Assembly: GCA_934725085.1 (NCBI GenBank)
Contig: CAKVAL010000007.1
Location: 1-56,373, forward strand
Length of the DNA: 56,373 bases
Source of the DNA: an uncultured Erysipelotrichaceae bacterium
GTDB lineage: Bacteria; Bacillota_I; Bacilli_A; Erysipelotrichales; Erysipelotrichaceae
Direction: 5' to 3'
This document shows, in pieces, positions 1 through 7,903 of this stretch (position 1 is its first letter; each line of letters opens with the position of its first letter). The notes under the pieces are model-generated. The model had not been told where the DNA came from, did not search any database, and was given only the letters and a program-made list of their open reading frames with translations. Both the position numbers and the translations under genes were made by a program.

Positions 1-91
1 GAAAATACAGGTGGGGCGAGGGTAGAAATATTTTTCCTGAGTAGTCAAGAAACAAGCTAAATAGACCGCAATTAAGTTATTTAATTTAACT

Positions 92-127
92 AAGGACGTA
101 GCTTTATATAAGTTGCGTCTTTTATTT
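92..127 (+). terminator. Intrinsic terminator of a gene left of the window
   Basis: A 13-bp stem (92-104 with 110-122, three G-T wobbles) closes a TATAT loop and runs into TTTTATTT. Nothing in the window lies upstream on this strand, so it probably ends a transcript that starts outside. Confidence 0.6.
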
Positions 128-137
128 AGAATATCCA

Positions 138-168
138 TTGACCTATACGTTACGTATGCGCTTATACT
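138..168 (+). promoter_or_regulatory. MerR-type promoter with 19-bp spacer and central operator
   Basis: TTGACC (138-143) and TATACT (163-168) are separated by 19 bp, the over-long spacing typical of promoters that MerR-family proteins activate by twisting DNA. The spacer holds a perfect 13-bp palindrome, ATACGT-T-ACGTAT (145-157). It lies just upstream of the MerR gene at 195, so autoregulation is the simple reading. Confidence 0.8.
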
Positions 169-194
169 GGCATCTAGAAAGGTGAGGTAGACAC

Positions 195-1076
195 ATGTTG
201 TTAAATGAAATAGCAAATGAAGTAGGAATGACTAAGCGTGCCATTAAGTATTACGAAGAGAAGGGCCTATTGTCAGTAAACAAAAGTAATAATGGTTATC
301 GTGATTATTCCATAGATGATGTTGAAACTTTAAAAAGAATTTCTGTGTATAGAAAATTAGGAGTAAGCGTCAAAGATATAAAGAGTTTGTTGGAAAATAA
401 TGATAAAGATGTTCTTGTTCGTATTTATAACGAAAAGATGCAAGATAAGATCTTACAAGACAATGAACTTAATGCTTTAAAGCAATTCATAGAAGATAAT
501 GATGTAAATAAAATAGACGAGATGTTAGATTATCAAAGCGTTGAGGATGCGATAGAGTCTTTATTGCCTGATAAGGAATGGAGTGATTATTTTAAGAGTC
601 ATTTTAAACCGTTTCTTGATATAAGATTAGAAACTCCCGAGCAGAAACAAGCTTTGCGGAACATTTTGATGTATTGTGATGAAACAACATTAAAAATACC
701 TCTTATCATGAGAATAAGCATGAGAATTAATAGTAGTGTGAATAAAGAAACAAGAACCGCAGATGAAATGATAGCTTATTATCGTGATATGAGCGAAAGT
801 GAATATAGTAAGTTAAAGGAAATGACGTTGCAAGGTGTCAAGATGAAATCAGGAATACTAAAATATCATCCTGTATTTGTAGCGCAAAGAAAGCTACAAA
901 AAGAGTTTCAGAATAAAGGATATAACGATATATTAATTCCTAATATGATAGCTCTATCACCTTTGTATGCTGAATATAAAGCGAATCTAGATAAGGTGAA
1001 TGACAAAATTTGTAGAGAGCTAGGCCTTTATTATGATAGTAACTATAACTTAGTTAGTAAAAATAATCATACTTAA
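195..1076 (+). CDS. MerR family transcriptional regulator
   Basis: The N-terminus (about residues 1-70) is a MerR winged helix-turn-helix: an EIANEVGMTKRAIKYYEEKG helix pair, the YRDYSIDDVETLKRI wing and the helix that follows. A coiled-coil linker leads to a C-terminal effector region of about 180 residues that I cannot match to a ligand class. It has no metal-binding Cys cluster and is much longer than metal-type MerR proteins. An AAAGGTGAGG ribosome site sits before the ATG. The promoter has a 19-bp spacer with a central palindrome, which implies autoregulation. No efflux or redox gene follows, because the next operon is a toxin-antitoxin pair with its own promoter. The DNA-binding call is firm; the inducer is unknown. 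Confidence 0.9.
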   Translation: MLLNEIANEVGMTKRAIKYYEEKGLLSVNKSNNGYRDYSIDDVETLKRISVYRKLGVSVKDIKSLLENNDKDVLVRIYNEKMQDKILQDNELNALKQFIEDNDVNKIDEMLDYQSVEDAIESLLPDKEWSDYFKSHFKPFLDIRLETPEQKQALRNILMYCDETTLKIPLIMRISMRINSSVNKETRTADEMIAYYRDMSESEYSKLKEMTLQGVKMKSGILKYHPVFVAQRKLQKEFQNKGYNDILIPNMIALSPLYAEYKANLDKVNDKICRELGLYYDSNYNLVSKNNHT

Positions 1077-1114
1077 TACTTAGAAAAATTTTTTAGAGAA
1101 ATGTTTCTTATATA

Positions 1115-1165
1115 ATTGCAAATCTATTGCACATATATTGCACTATAGTAAATAAATAGTATAAT
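1115..1165 (+). promoter_or_regulatory. Toxin-antitoxin promoter with three helically phased ATTGCA repeats
   Basis: ATTGCA occurs at 1115, 1126 and 1137, exactly 11 bp apart. The last copy overlaps the -35 TTGCAC (1138-1143), followed by a 16-bp spacer and TATAAT (1160-1165). RelB-type ribbon-helix-helix dimers bind short repeated half-sites on one DNA face, so this is a plausible autorepression operator for the operon at 1187. Confidence 0.65.
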
Positions 1166-1186
1166 GTTTGTAAGGAGGAAAATATT

Positions 1187-1480
1187 ATGAGCACTATGTC
1201 TAATACTACTAATGTAACCATTAGAATAGATAAAAATTTGAAAAAGAGTGTGGACACTTTGTTTAAAAAATTAGGAACGAATACTAGCTCTGCTATTAAT
1301 ATGTTTTTAAGACAATGTGATAGGGAACAAAGTCTAGTGTTTACTCCTAGTATGGATCCTGCTCCTAAAAAGGAATTATTGGAATCCTTACAAGAAATTG
1401 AAGACTACAAAAGTGGGAAAATCGAGTTAGATACTTTCGATGATGTAAAGAAAATGAGAAAAGCTTTGCTTGATGAATGA
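1187..1480 (+). CDS. RelB/DinJ family antitoxin
   Basis: This is the antitoxin of a type II toxin-antitoxin pair and a probable autorepressor. Residues 8-45 (NVTIRIDKNLKKSVDTLFKK and the helices after it) fit the ribbon-helix-helix domain of RelB/DinJ. The acidic C-terminal half (LQEIEDYKSGKIELDTFDD) is the kind of segment that wraps the toxin. TAAGGAGG lies 8 bases before the ATG. The toxin frame begins inside the last codons of this gene. Length, gene order and the phased repeats in the promoter all fit a RelB/YafQ-type module. The exact subfamily name is uncertain. Confidence 0.88.
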   Translation: MSTMSNTTNVTIRIDKNLKKSVDTLFKKLGTNTSSAINMFLRQCDREQSLVFTPSMDPAPKKELLESLQEIEDYKSGKIELDTFDDVKKMRKALLDE

Positions 1481-1760
1481 TAAATGCACAATAGTATTAA
1501 CTAGCAATTTTAAAAAGCAGTACAAGAAAATCGCAAAACAAGGAAAAGATTTAGACAAACTTGATGAAGCTATTGAAAAACTAGCGAGGTTAGAAATACT
1601 TGATTCTAAATATAAAGATCATAATCTAATTAATGATAAGTACTATAAAAATTGCAGGGAATGCCATATAGAACCGGATTGGCTTCTTGTTTATCAATAT
1701 GAAGATAATAAACTCAATCTTCTATTAATCGCAACTGGTAGTCACAGCGAATTGTTTTAA
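1473..1760 (+). CDS. YafQ/RelE family mRNA interferase toxin
   Basis: A RelE-superfamily ribosome-dependent endoribonuclease of the YafQ type. The visible features are the basic N-terminal helix (TSNFKKQYKKIAKQGKDLDK) and the three His plus one Asp that YafQ uses: KDHNL near residue 50, ECHIEPDW near residues 63-67, and SHSELF at the C-terminus. All look intact, so the toxin is predicted to be active. The ATG at 1473 overlaps the antitoxin stop by 8 bases. A TTG at 1470 in the same frame is the alternative start. The overlap suggests translational coupling, which keeps antitoxin in excess. Confidence 0.88.
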   Translation: MNDKCTIVLTSNFKKQYKKIAKQGKDLDKLDEAIEKLARLEILDSKYKDHNLINDKYYKNCRECHIEPDWLLVYQYEDNKLNLLLIATGSHSELF

Positions 1761-1770
1761 ATAGGAGGCA

Positions 1771-1826
1771 GTACACCTTTTGTGTACATGATCTAATGAA
1801 TCGTTTCAATATTGAGACGATTTTTT
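1771..1826 (+). terminator. Terminator of the toxin-antitoxin operon
   Basis: Two hairpins follow the toxin stop: GTACAC-N5-GTGTAC (1771-1787), then a 9-bp stem AATCGTTTC/GAGACGATT (1799-1822) that runs into six T residues. The second is the likely intrinsic terminator. The role of the first is not clear. Confidence 0.75.
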
Positions 1827-1864
1827 AAATTTAAGTAATAATTATTGTAAATGTTAAAAAGTAT

Positions 1865-1899
1865 TACTTCGGCAATAAAACGTGTTTATTGCCGAAGTA
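1865..1899. other. Perfect 15-bp hairpin with 5-base loop
   Basis: TACTTCGGCAATAAA (1865-1879) pairs perfectly with 1885-1899 around an ACGTG loop. On the minus strand a run of five T follows six bases after the stem, so it could be a second terminator for the gene at 1976. The stem is unusually long and perfect for this genome. Confidence 0.55.
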
Positions 1900-1942
1900 G
1901 CAAAAGATGAGATATAGCGTTATAACCAAATCGTCACAACCA

Positions 1943-1968
1943 AAAGAAAAGGTCACATATGTGACCTT
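1943..1968 (-). terminator. Terminator of the F420-ligase-family gene
   Basis: AAGGTCACATATGTGACCTT (1949-1968) is a perfect 20-bp palindrome. Read on the minus strand it is followed by TTTTCTTTT, and it lies just past the stop codon of the minus-strand gene ending at 1976. Confidence 0.7.
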
Positions 1969-1975
1969 AATCTAA

Positions 1976-3166
1976 TTAGTTAGTATAGTTATCAAAGTAA
2001 CCTTGAATCCAAACAATAGGTGTACCCTTATCACCAGAACCTGATGTTAAGTCACATAGTGAACCAATCAAGTCTGTTAATTGACGAGGAGTAGTACCTT
2101 GAGATGCCATGTTACCTACAAGATTACCATCTTTATGTTTAATTCTTTCAGAAATAGCTTCTTTTAATGCTTCACCACTTAAGTCCTTGAAATCATTATC
2201 AGCTAAGTACTTTAACTTCAATTCATTAGGTGTACCGATTAAACCATCAGTGAATGCAGGTGATACAACAGGGTCTGCAAGCTCCCAAATCTTACCTTGA
2301 GGATCCTTGAAGGCACCATCACCATATACCATTACTTCAACATGCTTACCAGTCTTGTCCAATAATTGTTTTTGAATATCTAATACTAGATCTTTGCATT
2401 CATTAGGGAATAACTTGATAGTATCTTCAGTAGATTTGTTAGAACCTAATAGACCATATTTTGTGTTATAACCACTACCATCAACTGATTCAGTTAGAAT
2501 ATCATCTAGCCCATAAACCACTTTAGCACCATTAGCTTTTAAGATACGTTTAGTACGTGCTCTTGTGTGGATATCGCATGTTAATACTTTATCTGTATAA
2601 TCAAGAATTGCTTTTGCTTGGTTAGCGAAGATAACTTCAACTTCACAACCTTCAGCTTTAATTAATGAAGAATAGTAGTCAACATAGTCAACACCTGTAA
2701 ATTCATGCTTGTTTTCACCGAATAGTTCACGATATTTTTCAAGACTTAATACATCACTATATGGGTTAACACCTTTTTCATCGATTAAGTCTAAAGAAAT
2801 CAATTGATTACCTACTTCATCACTAGGATAGCTTAACATTAATACAATTTTCTTAGCACCTCTAGCGATACCCTTTAAACAAATAGAGAAACGATTTCTA
2901 GATGTAATTGGGAAAATAACACCAATAGTATCTTTACCAAATTTGTTTTCAACATCTTTAGCGATAGCATCAATACTTGCATAGTTGCCTTGTGATCTAG
3001 CTACTACTGATTCAGTAACTGAAATAACATCACGATCTCTAATTTCGATATTTTCGCTTTCAGCTGCTTCGATGATGCTGTCAACAACAATTTTAGCTAA
3101 ATCATCACCTTCTCTGATGATTGGGCATCTTACTCCTCTAGAAACTGTACCAATTTTTCTTTCCAT
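1976..3166 (-). CDS. Coenzyme F420-0:L-glutamate ligase family protein (CofE-like)
   Basis: The whole length matches the CofE/F420_ligase family (PF01996): an N-terminal VRCPIIREGDDLAKIV segment, GDVISVTESVVARSQ-like residues at about 43-58 (here DRDVISVTESVVARSQG), and a C-terminal KDGNLVGNMASQGTTPRQLT stretch. CofE adds glutamates to coenzyme F420. No other F420 gene is present here and F420 is not known from this kind of fermentative Bacillota, so the real substrate is probably another amino-acid or peptide acceptor. It is a monocistronic gene with its own promoter and inverted-repeat operator upstream and a palindromic terminator downstream. Family membership is firm; the reaction is unknown. 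Confidence 0.8.
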   Translation of the reverse strand: MERKIGTVSRGVRCPIIREGDDLAKIVVDSIIEAAESENIEIRDRDVISVTESVVARSQGNYASIDAIAKDVENKFGKDTIGVIFPITSRNRFSICLKGIARGAKKIVLMLSYPSDEVGNQLISLDLIDEKGVNPYSDVLSLEKYRELFGENKHEFTGVDYVDYYSSLIKAEGCEVEVIFANQAKAILDYTDKVLTCDIHTRARTKRILKANGAKVVYGLDDILTESVDGSGYNTKYGLLGSNKSTEDTIKLFPNECKDLVLDIQKQLLDKTGKHVEVMVYGDGAFKDPQGKIWELADPVVSPAFTDGLIGTPNELKLKYLADNDFKDLSGEALKEAISERIKHKDGNLVGNMASQGTTPRQLTDLIGSLCDLTSGSGDKGTPIVWIQGYFDNYTN

Positions 3167-3208
3167 AATAAAACTTCTCTTTCTTAAATTATTTATAAAA
3201 TTGTTTTC

Positions 3209-3261
3209 TTGTAAGATATTTCTTACAACTTATTATAGCAACCTTTTTTCTTGACTTACAA
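3209..3261 (-). promoter_or_regulatory. Promoter and operator of the F420-ligase-family gene
   Basis: On the minus strand TTGTAA (3256-3261), an 18-bp spacer and TATAAT (3232-3237) form the promoter. Just downstream lies TTGTAAG-N6-CTTACAA (3209-3228), a perfect inverted repeat in repressor position. The same TTGTAAG word also forms the -35 box, so one protein could cover both. The regulator is not identified. Confidence 0.6.
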
Positions 3262-3313
3262 TAATTTTTACATGTTTTTCAATATTCAAATGATAGTATT
3301 TTCAAAAAAGCGC

Positions 3314-3343
3314 AAAAAAAAGACAAGGACTTATCCTTGTCTT
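3314..3343 (-). terminator. Terminator of the fucO-like gene
   Basis: AAGACAAGGA (3320-3329) pairs perfectly with TCCTTGTCTT (3334-3343) around a 4-base loop. On the minus strand it is followed by a run of T (A at 3314-3320 on the plus strand). Confidence 0.9.
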
Positions 3344-3352
3344 AAATGAAAA

Positions 3353-4498
3353 TTACATCAATGAACGATATAATGCTTCAATATCTTCAACTGTGCATTC
3401 TCTTGGGTTACCAGGACGGCAAGCATCGTTGAATGCATCGATTGATAATTGGTGAAGGTCTTCTTCCTTAACAACACCCTTTAAAGAGCATTCGATACCT
3501 ACATCACTAGCTAATTGCTTAACAGCATCGATAGCAGCCTTGCGGTATTCTTCTTGGCTCATTTCATCAACGCCCTTAACGCCCATAGCACGAGCGATTT
3601 CACGGTATTTTTCGCCACTTACACAAGCGTTGAATTCCATAGAAGTTGGAAGTAATGTAGCACAAGCCTTACCATGCGGCATATCGTAGTAAGCACTTAA
3701 TGTGTGAGCCATAGCGTGGTCAACACCAAGGCCTACATTAGAGAAGCCCATACCAGCGATATATTGGCCAAGTGCCATACCTTCTCTACCATCTTTTTCG
3801 TTGTTTACTGCAGCTCTTAAGTTCTTAGCAATCAATTCGATAGCTTTGATGTGGAACATATCAGATAGTTCCCAAGCACCAGCAGTTGTATAACCTTCGA
3901 TTGCGTGAGTCAAAGCGTCCATACCTGTTGCAGCAGTTAAACCCTTAGGCATTGATGACATCATTTCTGGGTCAACAACAGCTACTACTGGGATATCATG
4001 AACGTCAACACAAACGAATTTTCTCTTCTTTTCAACATCAGTGATTACATAGTTGATTGTAACTTCAGCAGCAGTACCAGCAGTTGTTGGAACAGCGATA
4101 ATTGGAACACAAGGGTTCTTAGTTGGAGCTACGCCTTCAAGAGATCTTACATCTTCAAATTCAGGGTTAGTAATGATAATACCAATTGCCTTTGAAGTAT
4201 CCATTGAAGAGCCACCACCGATTGCGATAATGCAGTCAGCACCACATTCTTTAAAAGTCTTTACACCCTCTTTAACGTTTTCAATAGTTGGATTTGGTTT
4301 GATGTTTGAATATAGATGATATTCAATACCAGCCTTTTCTAATAAATCAGTTACTTTAGCAGTAACACCAAACTTTACAAGATCAGGGTCAGATGCAACG
4401 AAGGCTTTCTTGAAGCCACGAGCCTTGAATTCTTCAGGAATTACGCTAATGCATCCAGCACCATGATAAGATGTTTCATTTAAAACAAATCTATTCAT
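3353..4498 (-). CDS. fucO: Iron-containing alcohol dehydrogenase, lactaldehyde reductase (FucO) type
   Basis: A group III (Fe-dependent) alcohol dehydrogenase of about 381 residues, very like FucO along its whole length. It has the NAD-binding GGGSSMDTSKAIG, the PTTAGTAAEVTINYVITD block, and metal ligands in GMDALTHAIEGY, DHAMAHTL and MPHGKA. FucO reduces L-lactaldehyde to 1,2-propanediol, or works on other short aldehydes and diols. No fucose or rhamnose gene is nearby, so a general fermentative role is equally likely. I start at the ATG at 4498 because GGAGG lies 8 bases upstream; an upstream in-frame TTG at 4513 sits across that ribosome site. Only 37 bases separate it from divergent trkH. 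Confidence 0.88.
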   Translation of the reverse strand: MNRFVLNETSYHGAGCISVIPEEFKARGFKKAFVASDPDLVKFGVTAKVTDLLEKAGIEYHLYSNIKPNPTIENVKEGVKTFKECGADCIIAIGGGSSMDTSKAIGIIITNPEFEDVRSLEGVAPTKNPCVPIIAVPTTAGTAAEVTINYVITDVEKKRKFVCVDVHDIPVVAVVDPEMMSSMPKGLTAATGMDALTHAIEGYTTAGAWELSDMFHIKAIELIAKNLRAAVNNEKDGREGMALGQYIAGMGFSNVGLGVDHAMAHTLSAYYDMPHGKACATLLPTSMEFNACVSGEKYREIARAMGVKGVDEMSQEEYRKAAIDAVKQLASDVGIECSLKGVVKEEDLHQLSIDAFNDACRPGNPRECTVEDIEALYRSLM

Positions 4499-4522
4499 AT
4501 AATTATCCTCCAAGAATAATTA

Positions 4523-4528
4523 TATAAT
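4523..4528 (+). promoter_or_regulatory. -10 box positioned for a leaderless trkH transcript
   Basis: TATAAT ends 7 bases before the ATG at 4536, so transcription would start at or next to the start codon. No Shine-Dalgarno sequence precedes the gene and no good -35 is seen. The whole divergent region to fucO is only 37 bp. Confidence 0.45.
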
Positions 4529-4535
4529 ATCTTAG

Positions 4536-5882
4536 ATGAAAAAGAGCTTATCTCAAGCACCTGTTAGAAGAAAGTTGTCATCTTTTCAGACGATAACATT
4601 AGGTTTTGCGGCAATTATATTGTTGGGTGCACTTTTATTAATGCTGCCTATATCTAGTAAAAGTGGACAAGTGACTCCTTTTAGTAAGACTTTGTTTACT
4701 GCCACATCAGCAACTTGTGTTACTGGTTTGGTTGTCTTGGATACTGGCAGTTATTGGTCACTTTTTGGTCAATTTATTATTCTGATTCTTATTCAAATAG
4801 GGGGCTTAGGTGTAATTACTATTGCGGTAGCTTTGGCGATGTTGTCTGGTAAGAAGATATCGCTTATGCAAAGAAGCACTTTACAGGATTCTATTGCGGC
4901 TTTTAATGTGGGTGGTATTGTTCGTTTGACTAGATTTATTTTTAAAGGTACTTTTATTATTGAACTTATTGGTGCCCTATGTATGATGCCTACTTTTATT
5001 TCTGATTATGGAATTAAGGGTATTTGGTTAGCATGTTTTCATTCAATATCAGCTTTCTGTAATGCGGGTTTTGATATTTTTGGTACTATTAATAATAAAT
5101 TTATTTCGCTTGTTAATTATGTAAGTAATCCAGTTATTAATATAGTAATAATATCGTTGATTGTCATTGGTGGTATTGGTTTTTTAACTTGGGAAGACAT
5201 TTGTAAACATAAGTTGGATTTTATGAAGTATCGTCTTCAGACTAAGCTTATTTTAATAACAACTTTAATTTTGATAGTAGTTCCTGCAATATTCTTCTTC
5301 TATATTGATTTTAATGACTTAAGTGGTTCTAGTAGAATATTAGCTTCATTATTTCAATCAGTTACTTTAAGAACAGCTGGTTTTAATACAGTCGATTTGA
5401 CTCAAATGAGTGAAGCCAGTAAGATGTTGATGATTATGTTGATGTTGATAGGCGGTTGTCCTGGTTCTACAGCTGGTGGTATGAAGACAACTACTGTTGC
5501 GGTTATTTTCTTGAATACTATTTCTACTTTCTTGAGAAAAGAGGATACAGAGGCTTTTGATAGAAGAATTGAGAATACAATTGTGAAGAATGCTTGTACA
5601 GTGGCAACTTTCTATATCTTTATTTTCTTCTTTGGTGGTATTGCGATAAGTGTTATTGAGAATTTACCGATTATTGATTGTATGTTTGAGACAGCAAGTG
5701 CTGTAGGTACTGTTGGTTTATCACTTGGATTGACACCAACACTTAGCAGTGCTTCACATATTATTTTGATTATTTTGATGTATCTTGGTAGAGTAGGTGG
5801 TCTTACTTTAATTTATGCAGCTTTTAAAACAAGAGGCAGTATCGATGGTAGATATCCACTTGAGAAGGTAACTGTAGGATAG
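4536..5882 (+). CDS. ktrB: Potassium uptake protein, TrkH/KtrB family
   Basis: This is the ion-conducting membrane subunit of a Ktr-type Na+-dependent K+ uptake system. The four pore-loop filter motifs of the superfamily can be read in order: SATCVTGL (about residues 58-65), SAFCNAGFD, TLRTAGFNT and SAVGTVGLS, separated by M1-P-M2 hairpins. At 448 residues it has KtrB rather than TrkH length. The cytosolic gating subunit KtrA follows after 8 bases. The start has no Shine-Dalgarno sequence and a TATAAT box lies 7 bases away, so the mRNA may be leaderless. No c-di-AMP riboswitch is visible in the very short upstream region. Confidence 0.92.
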   Translation: MKKSLSQAPVRRKLSSFQTITLGFAAIILLGALLLMLPISSKSGQVTPFSKTLFTATSATCVTGLVVLDTGSYWSLFGQFIILILIQIGGLGVITIAVALAMLSGKKISLMQRSTLQDSIAAFNVGGIVRLTRFIFKGTFIIELIGALCMMPTFISDYGIKGIWLACFHSISAFCNAGFDIFGTINNKFISLVNYVSNPVINIVIISLIVIGGIGFLTWEDICKHKLDFMKYRLQTKLILITTLILIVVPAIFFFYIDFNDLSGSSRILASLFQSVTLRTAGFNTVDLTQMSEASKMLMIMLMLIGGCPGSTAGGMKTTTVAVIFLNTISTFLRKEDTEAFDRRIENTIVKNACTVATFYIFIFFFGGIAISVIENLPIIDCMFETASAVGTVGLSLGLTPTLSSASHIILIILMYLGRVGGLTLIYAAFKTRGSIDGRYPLEKVTVG

Positions 5883-5890
5883 GAGTTATT

Positions 5891-6538
5891 ATGAAGAATA
5901 TTTTACTTATAGGTTTAGGTCGTTTTGGTAAGCATGTTGCGATGCAACTTAATGAATTGGGTCATGAGGTTATGGCTGTTGATAGTAATGAAGAGAGGGT
6001 TAATAAGGTATTAGATTATGTTACTAATGCTCAAATAGGTGATAGTACTAATTCTTATTTCTTGAATTCGTTGGGTATTTCTAATTTTGATGTTTGTATC
6101 GTAGCTATTGGCAGTAATTTCCAAAATTCTTTAGAGACTACTTCTTTATTAAAGGAATTAGGGGCTAAGAAGGTTATTTCAAGAGCTGAGAGGGATGTTC
6201 AGGCGAAGTTCTTGTTAAGAAATGGCGCTGATGATATTGTTTATCCTGAGAAACAAATGGCTAGATGGACTGCGATTAGATATACCGCAGATCATGTCTT
6301 GGATTATGTTGAGGTTGATAAGGACAACGCCTTGTTTGAAGTGGAGGTACCTCCTAAGTGGATTGGTAAGACTATTAGGGGACTTGATGTTCGTAATAGT
6401 TATAATATAAATATCATTGGTATTAAGAGAAATGGCAAGATGGATGTTAATGTGCCTCCTGATTTACCTTTAAGTGATGATGTTAGTTTAATGGTAATTG
6501 GTGATTACGATTCTATTAAGAAGTGTTTCCATATTTAA
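5891..6538 (+). CDS. ktrA: Potassium uptake regulatory protein KtrA (RCK domains)
   Basis: The cytosolic ring-forming regulator of KtrB. The RCK_N domain carries IGLGRFGKHVA (residues 6-16), the dinucleotide/ATP-binding glycine motif, and VDSNEERV with the acidic residue that ends strand 2. The C-terminal RCK_C (about 135-215) is the domain that binds c-di-AMP in related proteins. Length (215) is normal. The gene is co-transcribed with ktrB (8-base gap, GGAG before the ATG) and the operon closes with a strong terminator at 6555. Confidence 0.93.
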   Translation: MKNILLIGLGRFGKHVAMQLNELGHEVMAVDSNEERVNKVLDYVTNAQIGDSTNSYFLNSLGISNFDVCIVAIGSNFQNSLETTSLLKELGAKKVISRAERDVQAKFLLRNGADDIVYPEKQMARWTAIRYTADHVLDYVEVDKDNALFEVEVPPKWIGKTIRGLDVRNSYNINIIGIKRNGKMDVNVPPDLPLSDDVSLMVIGDYDSIKKCFHI

Positions 6539-6554
6539 TAATATTTTCTGTAAG

Positions 6555-6588
6555 ACACTATTTGTTTTTAGCAAATAGTGTTTTTTTT
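6555..6588 (+). terminator. Terminator of ktrBA
   Basis: ACACTATTTG (6555-6564) pairs perfectly with CAAATAGTGT (6572-6581) and leads into eight T residues. Confidence 0.92.
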
Positions 6589-6676
6589 GATGCATGATAT
6601 AATTTAATTAACTAAAGAAAGAGACAATGAAGATTTATTTATAAGCATATATTGATAGAATTACAGGAGGTACTAT

Positions 6677-7180
6677 ATGCAAAAGAAGTATTTTAAGATC
6701 ATCGCCGTCATTATGATTGTTTCTTGTTTGTTTTCTTGTAAAAGTAATTACAATCTAAGTAAAAGTGTTGAGTGTCTAGGTGTAAATATTCCTGTCGAAG
6801 AAGGAAGTGTTTTTGATGTTGCATATAAGTCAAATACGAATTATTTGTTTATAGATGATGATTTAAATCTATCTATCAGTATTGAAAAATTTCAATATTC
6901 AACTGATGTTCCAGAATTCAAAGATATGTCATCTAAGTTTGAAGATGATTTTAATAAACAAAGAGAACAAGAAATTATAATTAATGATGATAAGACTATA
7001 GTATTAATGGATAAAGATTTAAAGTCTAGTACTGACCATGATGATGGAGACTACTATTTTAATGCACTCTATAAACACAATAGCGATTACTATACTCTCT
7101 TTGTCTATGGTGATTATGATTCTTTATTACAAAATAAGGATTGGATAGCTGAAAGTTTAAAGAATGTAAGTTTCTCTTAA
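6677..7180 (+). CDS. Lipoprotein of unknown function
   Basis: Signal peptide of the lipoprotein type: MQKKYFKII, a hydrophobic core, and the lipobox LFSC with Cys21. The mature part (about 146 residues) is acidic and rich in Asp, Ser and Tyr, with no domain I recognise. It resembles small secreted lipoproteins with a compact beta-rich domain. ACAGGAGG lies before the ATG. It is monocistronic: the ktrBA terminator lies before it and a bidirectional hairpin at 7216 after it. No function can be inferred from the neighbours. Confidence 0.75.
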   Translation: MQKKYFKIIAVIMIVSCLFSCKSNYNLSKSVECLGVNIPVEEGSVFDVAYKSNTNYLFIDDDLNLSISIEKFQYSTDVPEFKDMSSKFEDDFNKQREQEIIINDDKTIVLMDKDLKSSTDHDDGDYYFNALYKHNSDYYTLFVYGDYDSLLQNKDWIAESLKNVSFS

Positions 7181-7215
7181 TTTAATAGGTACTTATCAAG
7201 CGTGATTAGATAACA

Positions 7216-7260
7216 AAAACAGGTGTTAATATACTTCGGTTGATTGACACCTGTTTTAAA
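7216..7260. terminator. Bidirectional terminator with cUUCGg tetraloop
   Basis: AAAACAGGTGT (7216-7226) pairs perfectly with ACACCTGTTTT (7247-7257). The inner part continues imperfectly to a C(TTCG)G tetraloop. The A and T flanks make it usable from both sides, ending the lipoprotein gene (+) and the XRE gene (-). Confidence 0.85.
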
Positions 7261-7262
7261 TA

Positions 7263-7781
7263 TTATTCTTTATTATCTGATGTAGCACGATATGCATGAT
7301 TTTCTACATATGCCATCATACGGTTATACAGTGCTACATAGAAAAGCATGGCAAGGATACTACCTATTGCACCTAAAAGTGCATAAGAGTTGTTCAGTGC
7401 TACCCATAACATAATGCCAATCCATAAAACAATGCATAGGACGATAGTTGTGATATGTTCACGTAACCATTTTTTCTTGAAGAATGCTATCTTTTCTTTT
7501 AGAGTAAAGGCACTGTTGTTTAGTGCTGTAACAAGATTGTTGTCAGCAGCTTTCTTGAAGTCATCTAATAAAAGTCGTTCTCCACTTATAAGTTCATTGA
7601 TGCTTACATCAAACTCCTTTGAAAGCAGTGATAGCATTTGCATATCTGGCATATAATTGCCATTCTCCCAACGAGAAATGGTTTTGTTTGTTATACCAAG
7701 CTTTTCTCCAAGTTGCTCTTGCGTCAATTCTTTTTCTTTCCGTAGAGTAGCGATAAACTTTCCTATCTTTATTTGATCCAT
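7263..7781 (-). CDS. XRE family regulator with C-terminal membrane anchor
   Basis: The N-terminal helix-turn-helix (about residues 5-60: IGKFIATLRKEKELTQEQLG, then ITNKTISRWENGNYMPD) is a classic XRE domain. After a linker there are two hydrophobic segments near residues 112-150, so the protein is probably membrane-tethered. I start at the ATG at 7781, preceded by AGAGG, rather than at 7838. This architecture is common in Bacillota, where such genes often control a neighbouring small membrane protein or exporter. Here the neighbours are a lipoprotein and adhE, and no target is obvious. Confidence 0.82.
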   Translation of the reverse strand: MDQIKIGKFIATLRKEKELTQEQLGEKLGITNKTISRWENGNYMPDMQMLSLLSKEFDVSINELISGERLLLDDFKKAADNNLVTALNNSAFTLKEKIAFFKKKWLREHITTIVLCIVLWIGIMLWVALNNSYALLGAIGSILAMLFYVALYNRMMAYVENHAYRATSDNKE

Positions 7782-7862
7782 TTTTATAACCTCTAAAGAA
7801 AGTATAACGCGTTTTTCAAATAAGAATCTTCCCCACAAACAGCGAAAAGCGTTTTTGTGTAC

Positions 7863-7893
7863 AAAAAAGACTGCTCATAATGAATGAACAGCC
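7863..7893 (-). terminator. Terminator of adhE
   Basis: On the minus strand a 10-bp stem (7884-7893 with 7869-7878, two G-T pairs) around a 5-base loop is followed by six T residues. It lies just past the adhE stop. Confidence 0.8.
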
Positions 7894-7903
7894 TTTAGAT
7901 TAA

